A DNA stretch of 64,000 bases from Pseudonocardia autotrophica (GTDB lineage: Bacteria > Actinomycetota > Actinomycetes > Mycobacteriales > Pseudonocardiaceae): positions 1,178,001 to 1,242,000 of the forward strand of contig NZ_AP018920.1 in assembly GCF_003945385.1 (NCBI RefSeq), given 5' to 3'. This document shows, one piece after another, positions 8,245 through 16,140 of this stretch (position 1 is its first letter; each line of letters opens with the position of its first letter). Under the pieces are notes generated by a model. It had not been told where the DNA came from. It worked only from the letters and a program-made list of their open reading frames with translations, and did not search any database. The position numbers were made by a program, and so were the translations under genes.

Positions 8245-8802
8245 GTGCTCGCGCCCCGGGAGATCGACGAGTACCTGCTCCCCACGGAGCGGCGGGTCAT
8301 CCGTGTGCGCCAGCACTGGGCGGTCATGGCGAGGCACATGACGCAGACGACGGTGTTCATCGCCGTCGTGGTCGGCATCGAACTGCTGATGAACCGCGCC
8401 GGGAACAGCGCGGCGGTCGAGGTCGTCGTCGACAACCTGACGTTCTACCTGGTGCTGGTGGCGGTGCTGCGGTTCACCGCGTTGACGATCTTGTGGTGGA
8501 TCGAACGGATCGTCATCACCGACAAGCGGGTGATGATCGCCCAGGGGATCATCGTGCACAACGTGGGGATGATGCCGCTGGGCAAGGTCACCGACCTGAC
8601 CTTCCAGCGCACGCTGTCCGGGCGGATGCTCGGCTACGGGACGATGGTCGTCGAGTCGGCCGGTCAGATCCAGGCACTGAACCGGATCGACTACATGCCC
8701 CGCCCCGAGGAGATCTACGAGGCGCTCTCCGAGCTGGTGTTCGGCGAGAAGGGCAAGACCCGCGCCACCGGGATGCTGGCCAAGCCGCGCTGGCGGCGCT
8801 GA
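8245..8802 (+). CDS. PH-domain (bPH2/YdbS-like) membrane protein
   Basis: 185 residues from GTG 8245. An N-terminal stretch (EIDEYLLPTERRVIRVRQHW) precedes two membrane helices (about residues 32-75). A bacterial pleckstrin-homology domain follows (ERIVITDKRVMIAQGIIVHN, MPLGKVTDLTFQRTLSGRML, YGTMVVESAGQIQALNRIDY). It ends with a short basic tail (ATGMLAKPRWRR). bPH2 proteins sit in the inner membrane with the PH domain in the cytosol; roles are poorly known. Coupled to the 50-aa secreted peptide upstream. Confidence 0.85.
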   Translation: MLAPREIDEYLLPTERRVIRVRQHWAVMARHMTQTTVFIAVVVGIELLMNRAGNSAAVEVVVDNLTFYLVLVAVLRFTALTILWWIERIVITDKRVMIAQGIIVHNVGMMPLGKVTDLTFQRTLSGRMLGYGTMVVESAGQIQALNRIDYMPRPEEIYEALSELVFGEKGKTRATGMLAKPRWRR

Positions 8803-8816
8803 GCCCGGCCGCCGGT

Positions 8817-8822
8817 TAGGGT
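8817..8822 (+). promoter_or_regulatory. -10 box of PHP gene (leaderless)
   Basis: TAGGGT ends 6 nt before the GTG start at 8829, and there is no Shine-Dalgarno in between. Confidence 0.5.
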
Positions 8823-8828
8823 CGTGCC

Positions 8829-9704
8829 GTGGCCCGGCCCGTGATCGACCTGCACGCCCACTCCACCGCGTCCGACGGGACGGACAGCCCCGCAGGGCTG
8901 GTCCGTGCGGCCGGTGCCGCGGGACTCGACGTCGTCGCGATCACCGATCACGACACCACCAGCGGGTGGGACGAGGCGGTCGCGGCGCTGCCCCCCGGGC
9001 TGACCCTGGTGCGGGGCGCCGAGTTCTCCTGTCTGAGCCGCACCGGCCGGGACGGCGAGCCGCGCTGCTCGGTGCACCTGCTCGGATACCTGTTCGACCC
9101 GCAGCACCCGGCGATCGTCGCCGAGCAGGAGCGGCTGCGCGCGGAGCGGGTGCAGCGGCTGCACACGATGATCGGCCGGATGGCGGCCGACGGGTACCCG
9201 GTCGACGTCGACGGCGTGTTCGCGCACCTGCCGGAGGGCGCCAGCGCGGGACGTCCGCATCTGGCCCGCGCGCTGGTCGCGGCCGGCGTGGTCGGCTCGG
9301 TCAGCGAGGCGTTCGCCGAGCTGCTGCACAACGACAGCCCCTACTACGTCCCGCGGGCCGACACGCTCGTCGAGACCGCGGTCGAGATGATCACCGCGGC
9401 CGGCGGGATCGCGGTGTTCGCGCATCCGCTCGCCCGGGTGCGCGGGACCGTCGTCGAACCGTCGGTGCTGGCCGACCTGGCGGCCGGCGGCCTCGGCGGG
9501 GTCGAGGTGGACCACCCCAATCACGAGCCGGACGACCGCGCGCTGCTGCGTGCACTCGCCGCCGAGCACGCTCTGCTCGTCACCGGCTCCAGCGACTACC
9601 ACGGGACCAACAAGCCGACCCCGCTCGCCGAGGAGACCACCGATCCCGAGGTGTACGCCGCGATCGTCGACCGGGCGACCGGCGTGCAGGTCGTCCGGGG
9701 TTGA
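8829..9704 (+). CDS. PHP-domain metal-dependent phosphoesterase (RNase AM / nucleoside bisphosphate phosphatase type)
   Basis: 291 residues from GTG 8829. All PHP metal motifs are visible: VIDLHAHSTASDGTDSP, AITDHDTTSGWDEA, LVRGAEFSC, SVHLLGYLFD, AVFAHPLARV, a second half with DHPNHEPDD, and the C-terminal SSDYHG. This is the YciV/TrpH family, trinuclear metal phosphoesterases that remove 3'-phosphate from 3',5'-bisphosphonucleotides and trim RNA 5' ends. The intervening helical insertion (LRAERVQRLHTMIGRM) is normal for it. Followed 49 nt later by the RecB-like nuclease. Confidence 0.9.
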   Translation: MARPVIDLHAHSTASDGTDSPAGLVRAAGAAGLDVVAITDHDTTSGWDEAVAALPPGLTLVRGAEFSCLSRTGRDGEPRCSVHLLGYLFDPQHPAIVAEQERLRAERVQRLHTMIGRMAADGYPVDVDGVFAHLPEGASAGRPHLARALVAAGVVGSVSEAFAELLHNDSPYYVPRADTLVETAVEMITAAGGIAVFAHPLARVRGTVVEPSVLADLAAGGLGGVEVDHPNHEPDDRALLRALAAEHALLVTGSSDYHGTNKPTPLAEETTDPEVYAAIVDRATGVQVVRG

Positions 9705-9741
9705 TCAGCACGGCGCCGGTCGGGCCTGCTCCCGGTCGCTG

Positions 9742-9747
9742 TACCGT
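9742..9747 (+). promoter_or_regulatory. -10 box of RecB-like nuclease (leaderless)
   Basis: TACCGT, 6 nt before ATG 9754; no Shine-Dalgarno. Confidence 0.45.
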
Positions 9748-9753
9748 TGCCTG

Positions 9754-10629
9754 ATGGCCCCTCCCGCCACCGGGCCCGCTGACGGCCAGCTCGGCCTGGA
9801 CCTGCTGGATCCCGACTTCGGGGCGACCGCGCTGCACCGGGTGACCCCGGCCCGTCTCGACACCTGGGACGCGTGCCCGCGGCGCTACCGGATGCTGCAC
9901 GTGGACCGGCCGGCGCCGTCCCGCGGCGGGGCGTTCGCGCACACCACGCTCGGCGCGGTCGTGCACCTCGCGCTGCGCTCGCTGGCGATGCTGCCCGCGC
10001 ACCGGCGTACCCCGGCCGAGGCCGCCGCGCTGATCGGGAGGCACTGGTCCGACGAGGGGTTCCGGGACAGCGGGCAGGCCGCGCGCCACCGGGACCGGGC
10101 CGCCGACTGGCTGGCCGCGGCCGCCGATGGCCCGGCGGGTACGACCGAGCCGGTCGCCGTCGAACGCCGGGTGAGCGCCCCGGTCGGGTCGCTGCTGGTG
10201 GAGGGTCGGATCGACCGGCTCGACGCGGACACCGACGGCGGGCTGCGGGTGGTGGACTTCAAGACCGGTCGCCGGGTCCCGCGCGACACCGATGCCCGCG
10301 ACTCCCGCCAGCTCGCGCTCTACGCCGTCGCCGCCGGGGAGGTCTTCCGCAGGCGGTGCAGGCAGGTCGAGCTGCACCACGTCCCGACCGGCACGGTCGC
10401 CGCCTGGGAGCACGACGACAGCTCCCTCGCCGCGCACGTGAGCGCCGCGGAGGCGACGGCGACCCGGGCGGCCGACGCCGTCGCGGCGCTCTCCGCGGGT
10501 GCCGCGGCGGACGAGGCGTTCCCGCCCAGCACCGGTGAGCAGTGCGGAACCTGCCCGGTGCGCAGGCACTGCGCCGACGGCCGGGCAGCGGCGCCCGAGC
10601 CGCGCCCGTGGGACCTGCTCGCACCGTGA
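9754..10629 (+). CDS. RecB-family Fe-S PD-(D/E)XK exonuclease
   Basis: 291 residues from ATG 9754. The Cas4/AddB-like layout is complete. An N-terminal Cys (TWDACPRRYRM, about residue 42) and three C-terminal Cys (EQCGTCPVRRHC) can bind a 4Fe-4S cluster. The nuclease core is VEGRIDRLDADTDGG then VVDFKTGR (Asp and Asp-x-Lys catalytic residues), followed by RQLALYAVAAGEVF. Single-domain proteins of this type occur across mycobacteria and relatives; the DNA-repair role is inferred. Its stop overlaps the next start (GTGA). Confidence 0.85.
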   Translation: MAPPATGPADGQLGLDLLDPDFGATALHRVTPARLDTWDACPRRYRMLHVDRPAPSRGGAFAHTTLGAVVHLALRSLAMLPAHRRTPAEAAALIGRHWSDEGFRDSGQAARHRDRAADWLAAAADGPAGTTEPVAVERRVSAPVGSLLVEGRIDRLDADTDGGLRVVDFKTGRRVPRDTDARDSRQLALYAVAAGEVFRRRCRQVELHHVPTGTVAAWEHDDSSLAAHVSAAEATATRAADAVAALSAGAAADEAFPPSTGEQCGTCPVRRHCADGRAAAPEPRPWDLLAP

Positions 10630-11633
10630 CGCGCCGGCCGGAACACCACGACGGGATCGGACGGCCCGGACCGGACGCGCGGCGTCCGCCCGCACCCGGC
10701 GGTCCACCGCCCCGGGGCGCCGCACGCCCGAACCGGCCCCATCCGCCCGCGCCGGGCGGCGAGCCGCCCACCCGGCCGACCGGCCACCCGGCCCCGCCGG
10801 GCCGGCCCGTGCCCCCGGCAGCGCCGGCCCGCGGCCGCGCATCGGTGCCACGGGTGGGCGACGGCGCCGGCCGGGTGCCCGCCGGTGTCCCCGGCGGCCG
10901 GGGCCGCGCCGGGTCCTCCGACGGACGAGGCCTCGCCGGTGCCCCCGACGGGAGCGGCCTTGCCGGCGGCCCCGACGGTCGGGGCCGCGCCGGTGCCCCC
11001 GAAGGCCGGCGGCGCACCGACGGCCCCACCGACGGCCCCACAGAGCGACCCACGACCCGGCGCGACGCGCCCGGAGCACGCGGCGGACCCGGTTCCCGGC
11101 GCGGGATCGGCAGCGGCACCCCCGATCCCGGCCCGGACGACCATCCCGCGGCGCGCCCACCCGCCGACGGGCGCCGCCGCGACAGGGACAGGGACCGCGA
11201 CAGGGACAGGGACCGCGACAGGGACAGGGACCGCGACAGGAACCGCGACAGGGACAGGGACAGGAACCGCGACGGGGGCCGCGCTCAGGACCGTGGCGAT
11301 CGGGGCAGGGGCGATCGGGACCGGGCATCGGGCCGGAGCGGCCGGTCGGCCCGCCCGACCGGGCCGGGCCGGATCCTGCGCGGCCTGGCCGGCGTGCTCG
11401 CCGGTGGCCTCGTGGTGCTGGCGGTCGGCCTCGTCGTCGTGGAGTGGCTGGCCGGCAGCAACGGTGTGCCGGGCCCCGGTAACGGGGCGGTCGCCGCGCA
11501 CCTGGTCGCCGCGGTGATCGCGGTGGTCGGGCAGGTCGTCGCGGACCGGCGCGGCGACCGGACGGGCACGCTCGCCGCAGCCGGGGTGATCGGCACCGTG
11601 GCGCTGGTGCTGGGCCTGGGCTGGTTCCTCTAG
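10626..11633 (+). CDS. Arg-Asp repeat, Pro-rich membrane protein of unknown function
   Basis: 335 residues from GTG 10626, which overlaps the upstream stop (GTGA). Residues 1-235 are predicted disordered: Pro/Gly/Arg-rich, with an unbroken Arg-Asp alternation at about 186-215. The C-terminal 90 residues hold three membrane helices (RILRGLAGVLAGGLVVLAVG, then AAHLVAAVIAVVGQVV, then TLAAAGVIGTVALVLGLGWF), so a charged tail faces the cytosol. The membrane part looks like the real conserved unit. I do not recognise a family. The stop TAG shares the CTAG at 11630-11633 with the stop of the opposite gene. Confidence 0.6.
   Translation: MTRRPEHHDGIGRPGPDARRPPAPGGPPPRGAARPNRPHPPAPGGEPPTRPTGHPAPPGRPVPPAAPARGRASVPRVGDGAGRVPAGVPGGRGRAGSSDGRGLAGAPDGSGLAGGPDGRGRAGAPEGRRRTDGPTDGPTERPTTRRDAPGARGGPGSRRGIGSGTPDPGPDDHPAARPPADGRRRDRDRDRDRDRDRDRDRDRDRNRDRDRDRNRDGGRAQDRGDRGRGDRDRASGRSGRSARPTGPGRILRGLAGVLAGGLVVLAVGLVVVEWLAGSNGVPGPGNGAVAAHLVAAVIAVVGQVVADRRGDRTGTLAAAGVIGTVALVLGLGWFL
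11181..11270 (+). repeat. 18-bp/6-bp tandem repeat coding (Arg-Asp)n
   Basis: Three exact 18-bp units (11181-11198, 11199-11216, 11217-11234) followed by variant units to 11270, all built from GACAGG and GACCGC hexamers. All periods are multiples of 3, so copy changes keep the reading frame. Confidence 0.9.
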
Positions 11634-12892
11634 GCCGTGGCCGGGCCGAGCACCACGATCTCGGTGCCGCGCAGCTCCACCAGCAGCCCGCCCTGGGCGG
11701 CGACCTGCACCGGCCCGGTCCGGTCCGCGCGGTCGACGGGCACCGTGCGGCCGACCACGCCGGTGACCGGATCCACGTCCGCCAGCCCATCCGGTACCGG
11801 GACCAGCAGCCGGTCCCCGTAGCGGGTGCCGGGGCCGAGGGTGCCGGGCACCGTCCAGCGCGGCTGCAGGGTCCCCGCGTCCAGTGCGACGGTGGCGCCA
11901 CCGGTCCACCAGTAGCGCGTCGGGTCGTCCTGCCCGCCGGTGCGGGTCCGCGCGACGCCGTCGGCGGGCACCGAGATGGTCGCCCCGGCGTCGACCGGGA
12001 ACTCACCGATCTTGCGGCCGCCGCGGTCGAACAGCGCCAGCCGGGGGACACCGGGCAGCAGCACGGCGGCCCGCTCCGGGGACACCGCGATCAGCTGCGC
12101 CCCGTCGGTCCCGATCTCGGCGGACGCGTCGAACGCGGGCCGGTCGCCCTCGGTGCCGCTGGGGCGCAGCACCGACAGCCGCTCGCCGGCCTCACCGGGG
12201 CAGCGCTCCAGCACTCCGGCCCGGTCCTGGGCGGCGGCGAAGGACAGGAACGTGCAGCCGGTGCGTGGCTGGGTGCCGGGTTCGGCGGGGGCCCGGACGG
12301 TGCCGTATTCCGCGGTGCGCACCAGGTCCGAGCGGAAGGTCTCCAGATAGTCCTCGCCGGTCGCGAGCACCGGGTCCTGGCCGATCAGCCGGGTGCCGGG
12401 GCGGGCGTCCAGGGTGCGGTTCGGGCCGCGGTCGCCGGAACCGGGTTCGAGCGTCGTCAGCTCGGAGCAGTACTCGTCGTTGCGGTACAGCGCCATGACG
12501 CGGCCGTCGGCGAAACCGGTGGTGCACAGCGCCAGATCACGGGAGTAGGACCAGCGTTCCGCGCCGCTGACCGCGTCCCGCCCGGACAACCGGGACCCCT
12601 CGGCGACGACGACGCCGTCCCCGGCGACCAGCGGGGCCGGGGTGGCCGGGCTGGCGGCCCGCCACCGCTCGGTGAAGGCCGCGGGGACCGGGCCCACCGG
12701 TGGCGGCGGGGTGGCGGCGGCCGTCGCCGGGACCGACTCGGTGTTCGCCGCCGGACTCTGCACGCCGTAGAGCAGCGCCACACCGCCCAGCAGCACCACG
12801 AGCACCGCGGCGACCATGCGGTCGCCGCGGTGTCGTCGTTCGGCGGGCACCTGCGGCCAGGGTGGGCGTCGCAGGTTCCGCGGGCGCAGCAC
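11630..12892 (-). CDS. Membrane-anchored beta-propeller-like protein (Rv3212 type)
   Basis: 420 residues from GTG 12892, 14 nt after the RhlE stop, so same transcript. An N-terminal basic stretch and one membrane helix (MVAAVLVVLLGGVALLYGV, about 26-44) anchor a large extracytoplasmic domain. Repeats resemble PQQ/WD propeller blades (LVAGDGVVVAEGSRLSGRDA, TVALDAGTLQPRWTVPG, LADVDPVTGVVGRTVPV). From recall, a similar protein (Rv3212) follows the rhlE-type helicase in mycobacteria. Function unknown. Confidence 0.75.
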   Translation of the reverse strand: MLRPRNLRRPPWPQVPAERRHRGDRMVAAVLVVLLGGVALLYGVQSPAANTESVPATAAATPPPPVGPVPAAFTERWRAASPATPAPLVAGDGVVVAEGSRLSGRDAVSGAERWSYSRDLALCTTGFADGRVMALYRNDEYCSELTTLEPGSGDRGPNRTLDARPGTRLIGQDPVLATGEDYLETFRSDLVRTAEYGTVRAPAEPGTQPRTGCTFLSFAAAQDRAGVLERCPGEAGERLSVLRPSGTEGDRPAFDASAEIGTDGAQLIAVSPERAAVLLPGVPRLALFDRGGRKIGEFPVDAGATISVPADGVARTRTGGQDDPTRYWWTGGATVALDAGTLQPRWTVPGTLGPGTRYGDRLLVPVPDGLADVDPVTGVVGRTVPVDRADRTGPVQVAAQGGLLVELRGTEIVVLGPATA

Positions 12893-12906
12893 GCGGTGCG
12901 GACCGG

Positions 12907-14739
12907 TCAGCTGGCGGCGGCGTCGGCCCCGTCGGCGGACTCGCCGTCGGCCCGGCGCCGGGACCCGCCGCGGCGCCGCCGGCGACGCGGCTTGGTGCCC
13001 TCGCCGTCGGTGGAACCGCCTGCCTCGGGGCCGCTCGTGGGGGCGCTGCTCGCCGCGCTCGCCGCGGACGTCTCCGGGGCACCGTCACCGGTCGCGGAGC
13101 CGGCGTCGACGGTCACGCCGCCCCTGGTCCGGGTGCGGGCCCGGCGCTTGCGGGCGGGCCTGCGGCCGTCCTCGTCACCCGAGGGGGTGGACGGACCGGA
13201 GTCGCGCCCGGTGCGACCACCGCTGCGCTGCTTGCGCGATCCCTGGTGGTCGCCCTCGGAGTCGATGTACTCGGCGCCGAGCCCGGCCCGGGTGCGGGCG
13301 GACAGCGGCAGCCGCCCGCTCGCACTGGTCGGGATGTCCAGGTCGGTGAACAGGTGGTCCGACGTCGAGTAGGTCTCGACCGGCTCGTCGATGCCCAGCG
13401 ACAGATCGTCGGAGATCATCTTCCAGCGCGGGGTCTCGTCCCAGTCCACCAGCGTGACGGCGACGCCCTCGCGCCCGGCGCGGCCGGTGCGGCCGATCCG
13501 GTGGACGTAGGTCTTCGCGTCCTCGGGGCACTGGTAGTTGATGACGTGCGTGACGCCGGTGACGTCGATGCCGCGGGCGGCGACGTCGGTCGCGACCAGC
13601 ACGTCGACCTTCTCCGAGCGGAACGCGCGCAGCGCCTGCTCGCGGGCGCCCTGGCCCAGGTCGCCGTGCACCGCGGCCGCGGCGAACCCGCGCTCGGCCA
13701 GGTCGTCGGCGACCCGCTGGGCGGTCCGCTTGGTCCGGGTGAAGATCATGGTCAGGCCGCGCTCGCGTGCCTGCAGGACCCGGGTGACCAGCTCCACCTT
13801 GTCCATCGCGTGCGCGCGGTAGACGAGCTGCTTGGTGCGCTCGTGGATGGAGCCCTGGTCGGCCTCCTCCGCGCGGATGTGCGTCGGGCGGGTCAGGAAC
13901 GCCCGGGACAGCTGCACGATCGGGCCCGGCATGGTCGCCGAGAACAGCATCGTGTGCCGCTCCTCGGGCAGCATCCGCAGGATCCGCTCGACGTCGGGCA
14001 GGAAGCCCAGGTCCAGCATCTCGTCGGCCTCGTCGAGGACGAGCGCCTTGACCCGGCCGAGCACCAGGTGGCGCTGCTCGGCGAGGTCGAGGAGCCGGCC
14101 GGGGGTGCCGACGATGACGTCGACGCCCTTGCGCAGGGCCTCCAGCTGCGGCTCGTAGGCACGGCCGCCGTAGATGGCGACGACGCGCACGCCGAGGTTC
14201 TTGCCGGCCGCGGCGATGTCCCGCGCGACCTGCACGCAGAGCTCGCGGGTCGGGACGACGACGAGCGCCTGCGGGACGTCCTTGGTGCGGTCGGCGGCCT
14301 CGCCCTCGGCGGTGGCGGCGGCGCGCTCGCCGGGCGGGGTGATCCGCTGCAGCAGCGGGACGCCGAAGCCCAGCGTCTTGCCGGTGCCGGTGCGCGCCTG
14401 GCCGATGACGTCCTCGCCGGCGAGCGCCAGCGGGAGCGTCAGCTCCTGGATCGCGAAGGTGCGGATGATGTCGTTCTCCGCGAGCGCGGAGACGATCTCG
14501 TCGCGGACGCCGAGCTCGGCGAAGGTGGGGGGCAGCTTCTCGCCGCCGGGGTTGGTGACGCCGAGCGGGGCCTCGACGGGCGTGATGCCGGTCGACAGGA
14601 AACCGGGGTCGGCCGCGGGGCCGGTGGCCTCCGCGTCGGACGCTGCGCTGAACTCAGGGCTGGATGCTGCGCTGGACTCGGGGCTGGACTCGGGGCCGGA
14701 CTCGGAACCGGACTCTGCACTGCCTTCGGGAACGGACAG
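12907..14739 (-). CDS. rhlE: DEAD-box RNA helicase, RhlE type, probable CTG start
   Basis: 610 residues if started at CTG 14739. Motifs in order: Q-motif region TFAIQELTLPLALAGEDVIG (about 94), Walker A ARTGTGKT (115-122), PTREL (163-167), TPGR, DEAD (236-239), SAT (about 266), then ATDVAARGIDV and HRIGRTGRAGR. A basic C-terminal tail of about 130 residues (KPRRRRRRGGSRRR) suits RNA binding. No ATG, GTG or TTG exists in frame upstream of GTG 14235, which would remove Walker A. A CTG at 14739 has GGAGAGAG (14756-14749) 9 nt before it and follows a disordered Ser/Glu lead. The role is RNA unwinding, probably cold or ribosome related. Confidence 0.85.
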   Translation of the reverse strand: MSVPEGSAESGSESGPESSPESSAASSPEFSAASDAEATGPAADPGFLSTGITPVEAPLGVTNPGGEKLPPTFAELGVRDEIVSALAENDIIRTFAIQELTLPLALAGEDVIGQARTGTGKTLGFGVPLLQRITPPGERAAATAEGEAADRTKDVPQALVVVPTRELCVQVARDIAAAGKNLGVRVVAIYGGRAYEPQLEALRKGVDVIVGTPGRLLDLAEQRHLVLGRVKALVLDEADEMLDLGFLPDVERILRMLPEERHTMLFSATMPGPIVQLSRAFLTRPTHIRAEEADQGSIHERTKQLVYRAHAMDKVELVTRVLQARERGLTMIFTRTKRTAQRVADDLAERGFAAAAVHGDLGQGAREQALRAFRSEKVDVLVATDVAARGIDVTGVTHVINYQCPEDAKTYVHRIGRTGRAGREGVAVTLVDWDETPRWKMISDDLSLGIDEPVETYSTSDHLFTDLDIPTSASGRLPLSARTRAGLGAEYIDSEGDHQGSRKQRSGGRTGRDSGPSTPSGDEDGRRPARKRRARTRTRGGVTVDAGSATGDGAPETSAASAASSAPTSGPEAGGSTDGEGTKPRRRRRRGGSRRRADGESADGADAAAS

Positions 14740-15081
14740 GATGATCGCCTCTCTCCGCGCACAGGAGCCGTGGCGTGGCTCGTCGACCGCCGCTCGCCCA
14801 CATCGGGGTCGGGGCAGGAGAGCCGCCGAGGCGCTGCGCGCACCATGTCGGGTGCGGGTCCGGTGAGATGTGGCCGGCCGCGGAACGGCCCACCCGCCCC
14901 GTTTCCCGGGTTCCCGCGCGTGTGCACGTCAGCCGTACGTCGGCGACGCGCTGTTCGCATGGTACCCCCCCGCGTCCCGATTGCACGACGAGCACGCCGC
15001 GCGTCGGGGCGGTGAGATACCTCGCGTGCCCTGCGGGTGATCATCCGGGCTGGTGCCCGCCGTCCGGTTAGGGTGACCGTC
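14740..15081. other. Divergent intergenic region rhlE / ferritin-like (342 nt)
   Basis: No supported gene. It carries the rhlE leader with its Shine-Dalgarno (14748-14756), and at the right end TAGGGT (15069-15074), the -10 of the ferritin-like gene. A long transcribed leader for rhlE is likely, as for cold-induced helicases, but no defined structure is obvious. Confidence 0.5.
15069..15074 (+). promoter_or_regulatory. -10 box of ferritin-like gene (leaderless)
   Basis: TAGGGT ends 7 nt before ATG 15082; no Shine-Dalgarno between. Confidence 0.5.
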
Positions 15082-15750
15082 ATGACCACCGATGCCGGTC
15101 CGCCGGCCGCCGGCCCCTCCCCGGTGACCGTCGAGCTGCTCGGCGTGCTCGGCTACGGCGAACTGTCCGCGTTCGACCGGCTCGCCGAGGACGCGCGGGC
15201 CGCACCGACGCTCACCGGCCGGGCTCAGCTCTCCACGATGGCGGCCGCGGAGATCGGTCACTTCCGGCTGATCGAGGAACACCTGGGCGCCTCCGGTGTC
15301 GCGATCGCCGACGCGATGGCCCCGTTCGTCACCCTGATCGACAGCTACCACGCCTCGACGGCCCCGCGGAGCTGGCTGGAGTCGCTGGTGAAGGCCTATC
15401 TCGGCGACGGTCTCGGCGCCGACTTCTACCGCGAGGTCGCCGGCTGGGTGGATCCGGACACCGGTGACCTGGTCCGCAGGGTGCTGGCCGACACCGGCCA
15501 CTCGGCGTTCGCCGAGCGCGAGGTGCGTGCCGCCTGCGAGGCCAATCCGCACCAGCGCGACCGGCTCGCCCTGTGGGGCAGGCGGTTGCTCGGGGAAGCC
15601 GTCACGCACGCCCAGCGGGTGGTGGCCGAGCGGGACGAGCTGGCCGAGTTCATCGTCCTCGGCTCCGGTGCGAAGGGCGGCGTCGCGGGCCTGATCAAGA
15701 CCGTCCAGGTCGCCCACGGCAGGCGGATGAGCAGGCTCGGACTGTCCTGA
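15082..15750 (+). CDS. Ferritin-like fold protein (Rv3210c / MiaE-like type)
   Basis: 222 residues from ATG 15082. An all-helical protein with spaced acidic/His residues of the ferritin-like superfamily: LGVLGYGELSAFDRLAEDA, MAAAEIGHFRLIEEHL, FYREVAGWVDPDTGDLVRRV, then AQRVVAERDELAEFIVLGSG. The E..H pairs could bind a di-iron site, but I cannot show that both sites are complete. Actinobacterial homologues sit beside DUF3107 and the RhlE-type helicase, as here. Substrate unknown. Confidence 0.75.
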   Translation: MTTDAGPPAAGPSPVTVELLGVLGYGELSAFDRLAEDARAAPTLTGRAQLSTMAAAEIGHFRLIEEHLGASGVAIADAMAPFVTLIDSYHASTAPRSWLESLVKAYLGDGLGADFYREVAGWVDPDTGDLVRRVLADTGHSAFAEREVRAACEANPHQRDRLALWGRRLLGEAVTHAQRVVAERDELAEFIVLGSGAKGGVAGLIKTVQVAHGRRMSRLGLS

Positions 15751-15763
15751 GCCCGTTCTCGAC

Positions 15764-15769
15764 TAGCCT
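15764..15769 (+). promoter_or_regulatory. -10 box of DUF3107 gene
   Basis: TAGCCT, predicted start near 15776, giving about 38 nt of leader with a Shine-Dalgarno at 15800-15805. Confidence 0.4.
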
Positions 15770-15813
15770 GGCGCCGGCAAGGGCAGGACGTGAACGGATC
15801 GGGAGGCCAACCG

Positions 15814-16050
15814 GTGAAGGTCAAGATCGGCATCGCGGAGACCCCGCGCGAGCTCGTGGTGTCCAGCGACCGCACGCCGGACGAGGTGGCCCAGCTCGTG
15901 AGCGGGGCGCTCAAGTCCGACGACGGGTTGCTGGACCTCACCGACGACCAGGGGAACCGCTTCGTCGTGCCGGTGGCGCGGATCTCCTACGTGGAGATCG
16001 GCCCGGGCGAGGAGCGCAAGGTCGGCTTCGGTCTGGGCGGCAAGCCCTGA
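15814..16050 (+). CDS. DUF3107 family protein (TB9.4-like)
   Basis: 78 residues. GTG 15814 is preferred to GTG 15790 because GGGAGG (15800-15805) lies 8 nt before it and the family starts at VKVKIGIAETPRELVV. The small alpha/beta protein ends VARISYVEIGPGEERKVGFG, typical of DUF3107. Function unknown; it is a conserved actinobacterial marker found next to the ferritin-like gene. Transcription ends at the palindrome 16088-16119. Confidence 0.9.
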   Translation: MKVKIGIAETPRELVVSSDRTPDEVAQLVSGALKSDDGLLDLTDDQGNRFVVPVARISYVEIGPGEERKVGFGLGGKP

Positions 16051-16087
16051 GCGTCGTACACCACCGGCAGGACTGACCGGTGGATCC

Positions 16088-16119
16088 GGGCCCGGTCCCT
16101 CCGCGGAGGGACCGGGCCC
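16088..16119. terminator. Bidirectional terminator, 32-bp perfect palindrome
   Basis: Arms 16088-16102 and 16105-16119 are fully complementary with only GC between. It lies 38 nt after the DUF3107 stop and 21 nt from the stop of the convergent DUF4873 gene, so it can serve both. It shares GGGCCCGGTC with the 4108-4149 hairpin. Confidence 0.85.
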
Positions 16120-16140
16120 GGTCACGTCGGCCGGTGCCGG

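Noticed and set aside
11181..11270. Possible CRISPR array
   Set aside because: Repeats are contiguous 6/18-bp units without spacers and are coding.
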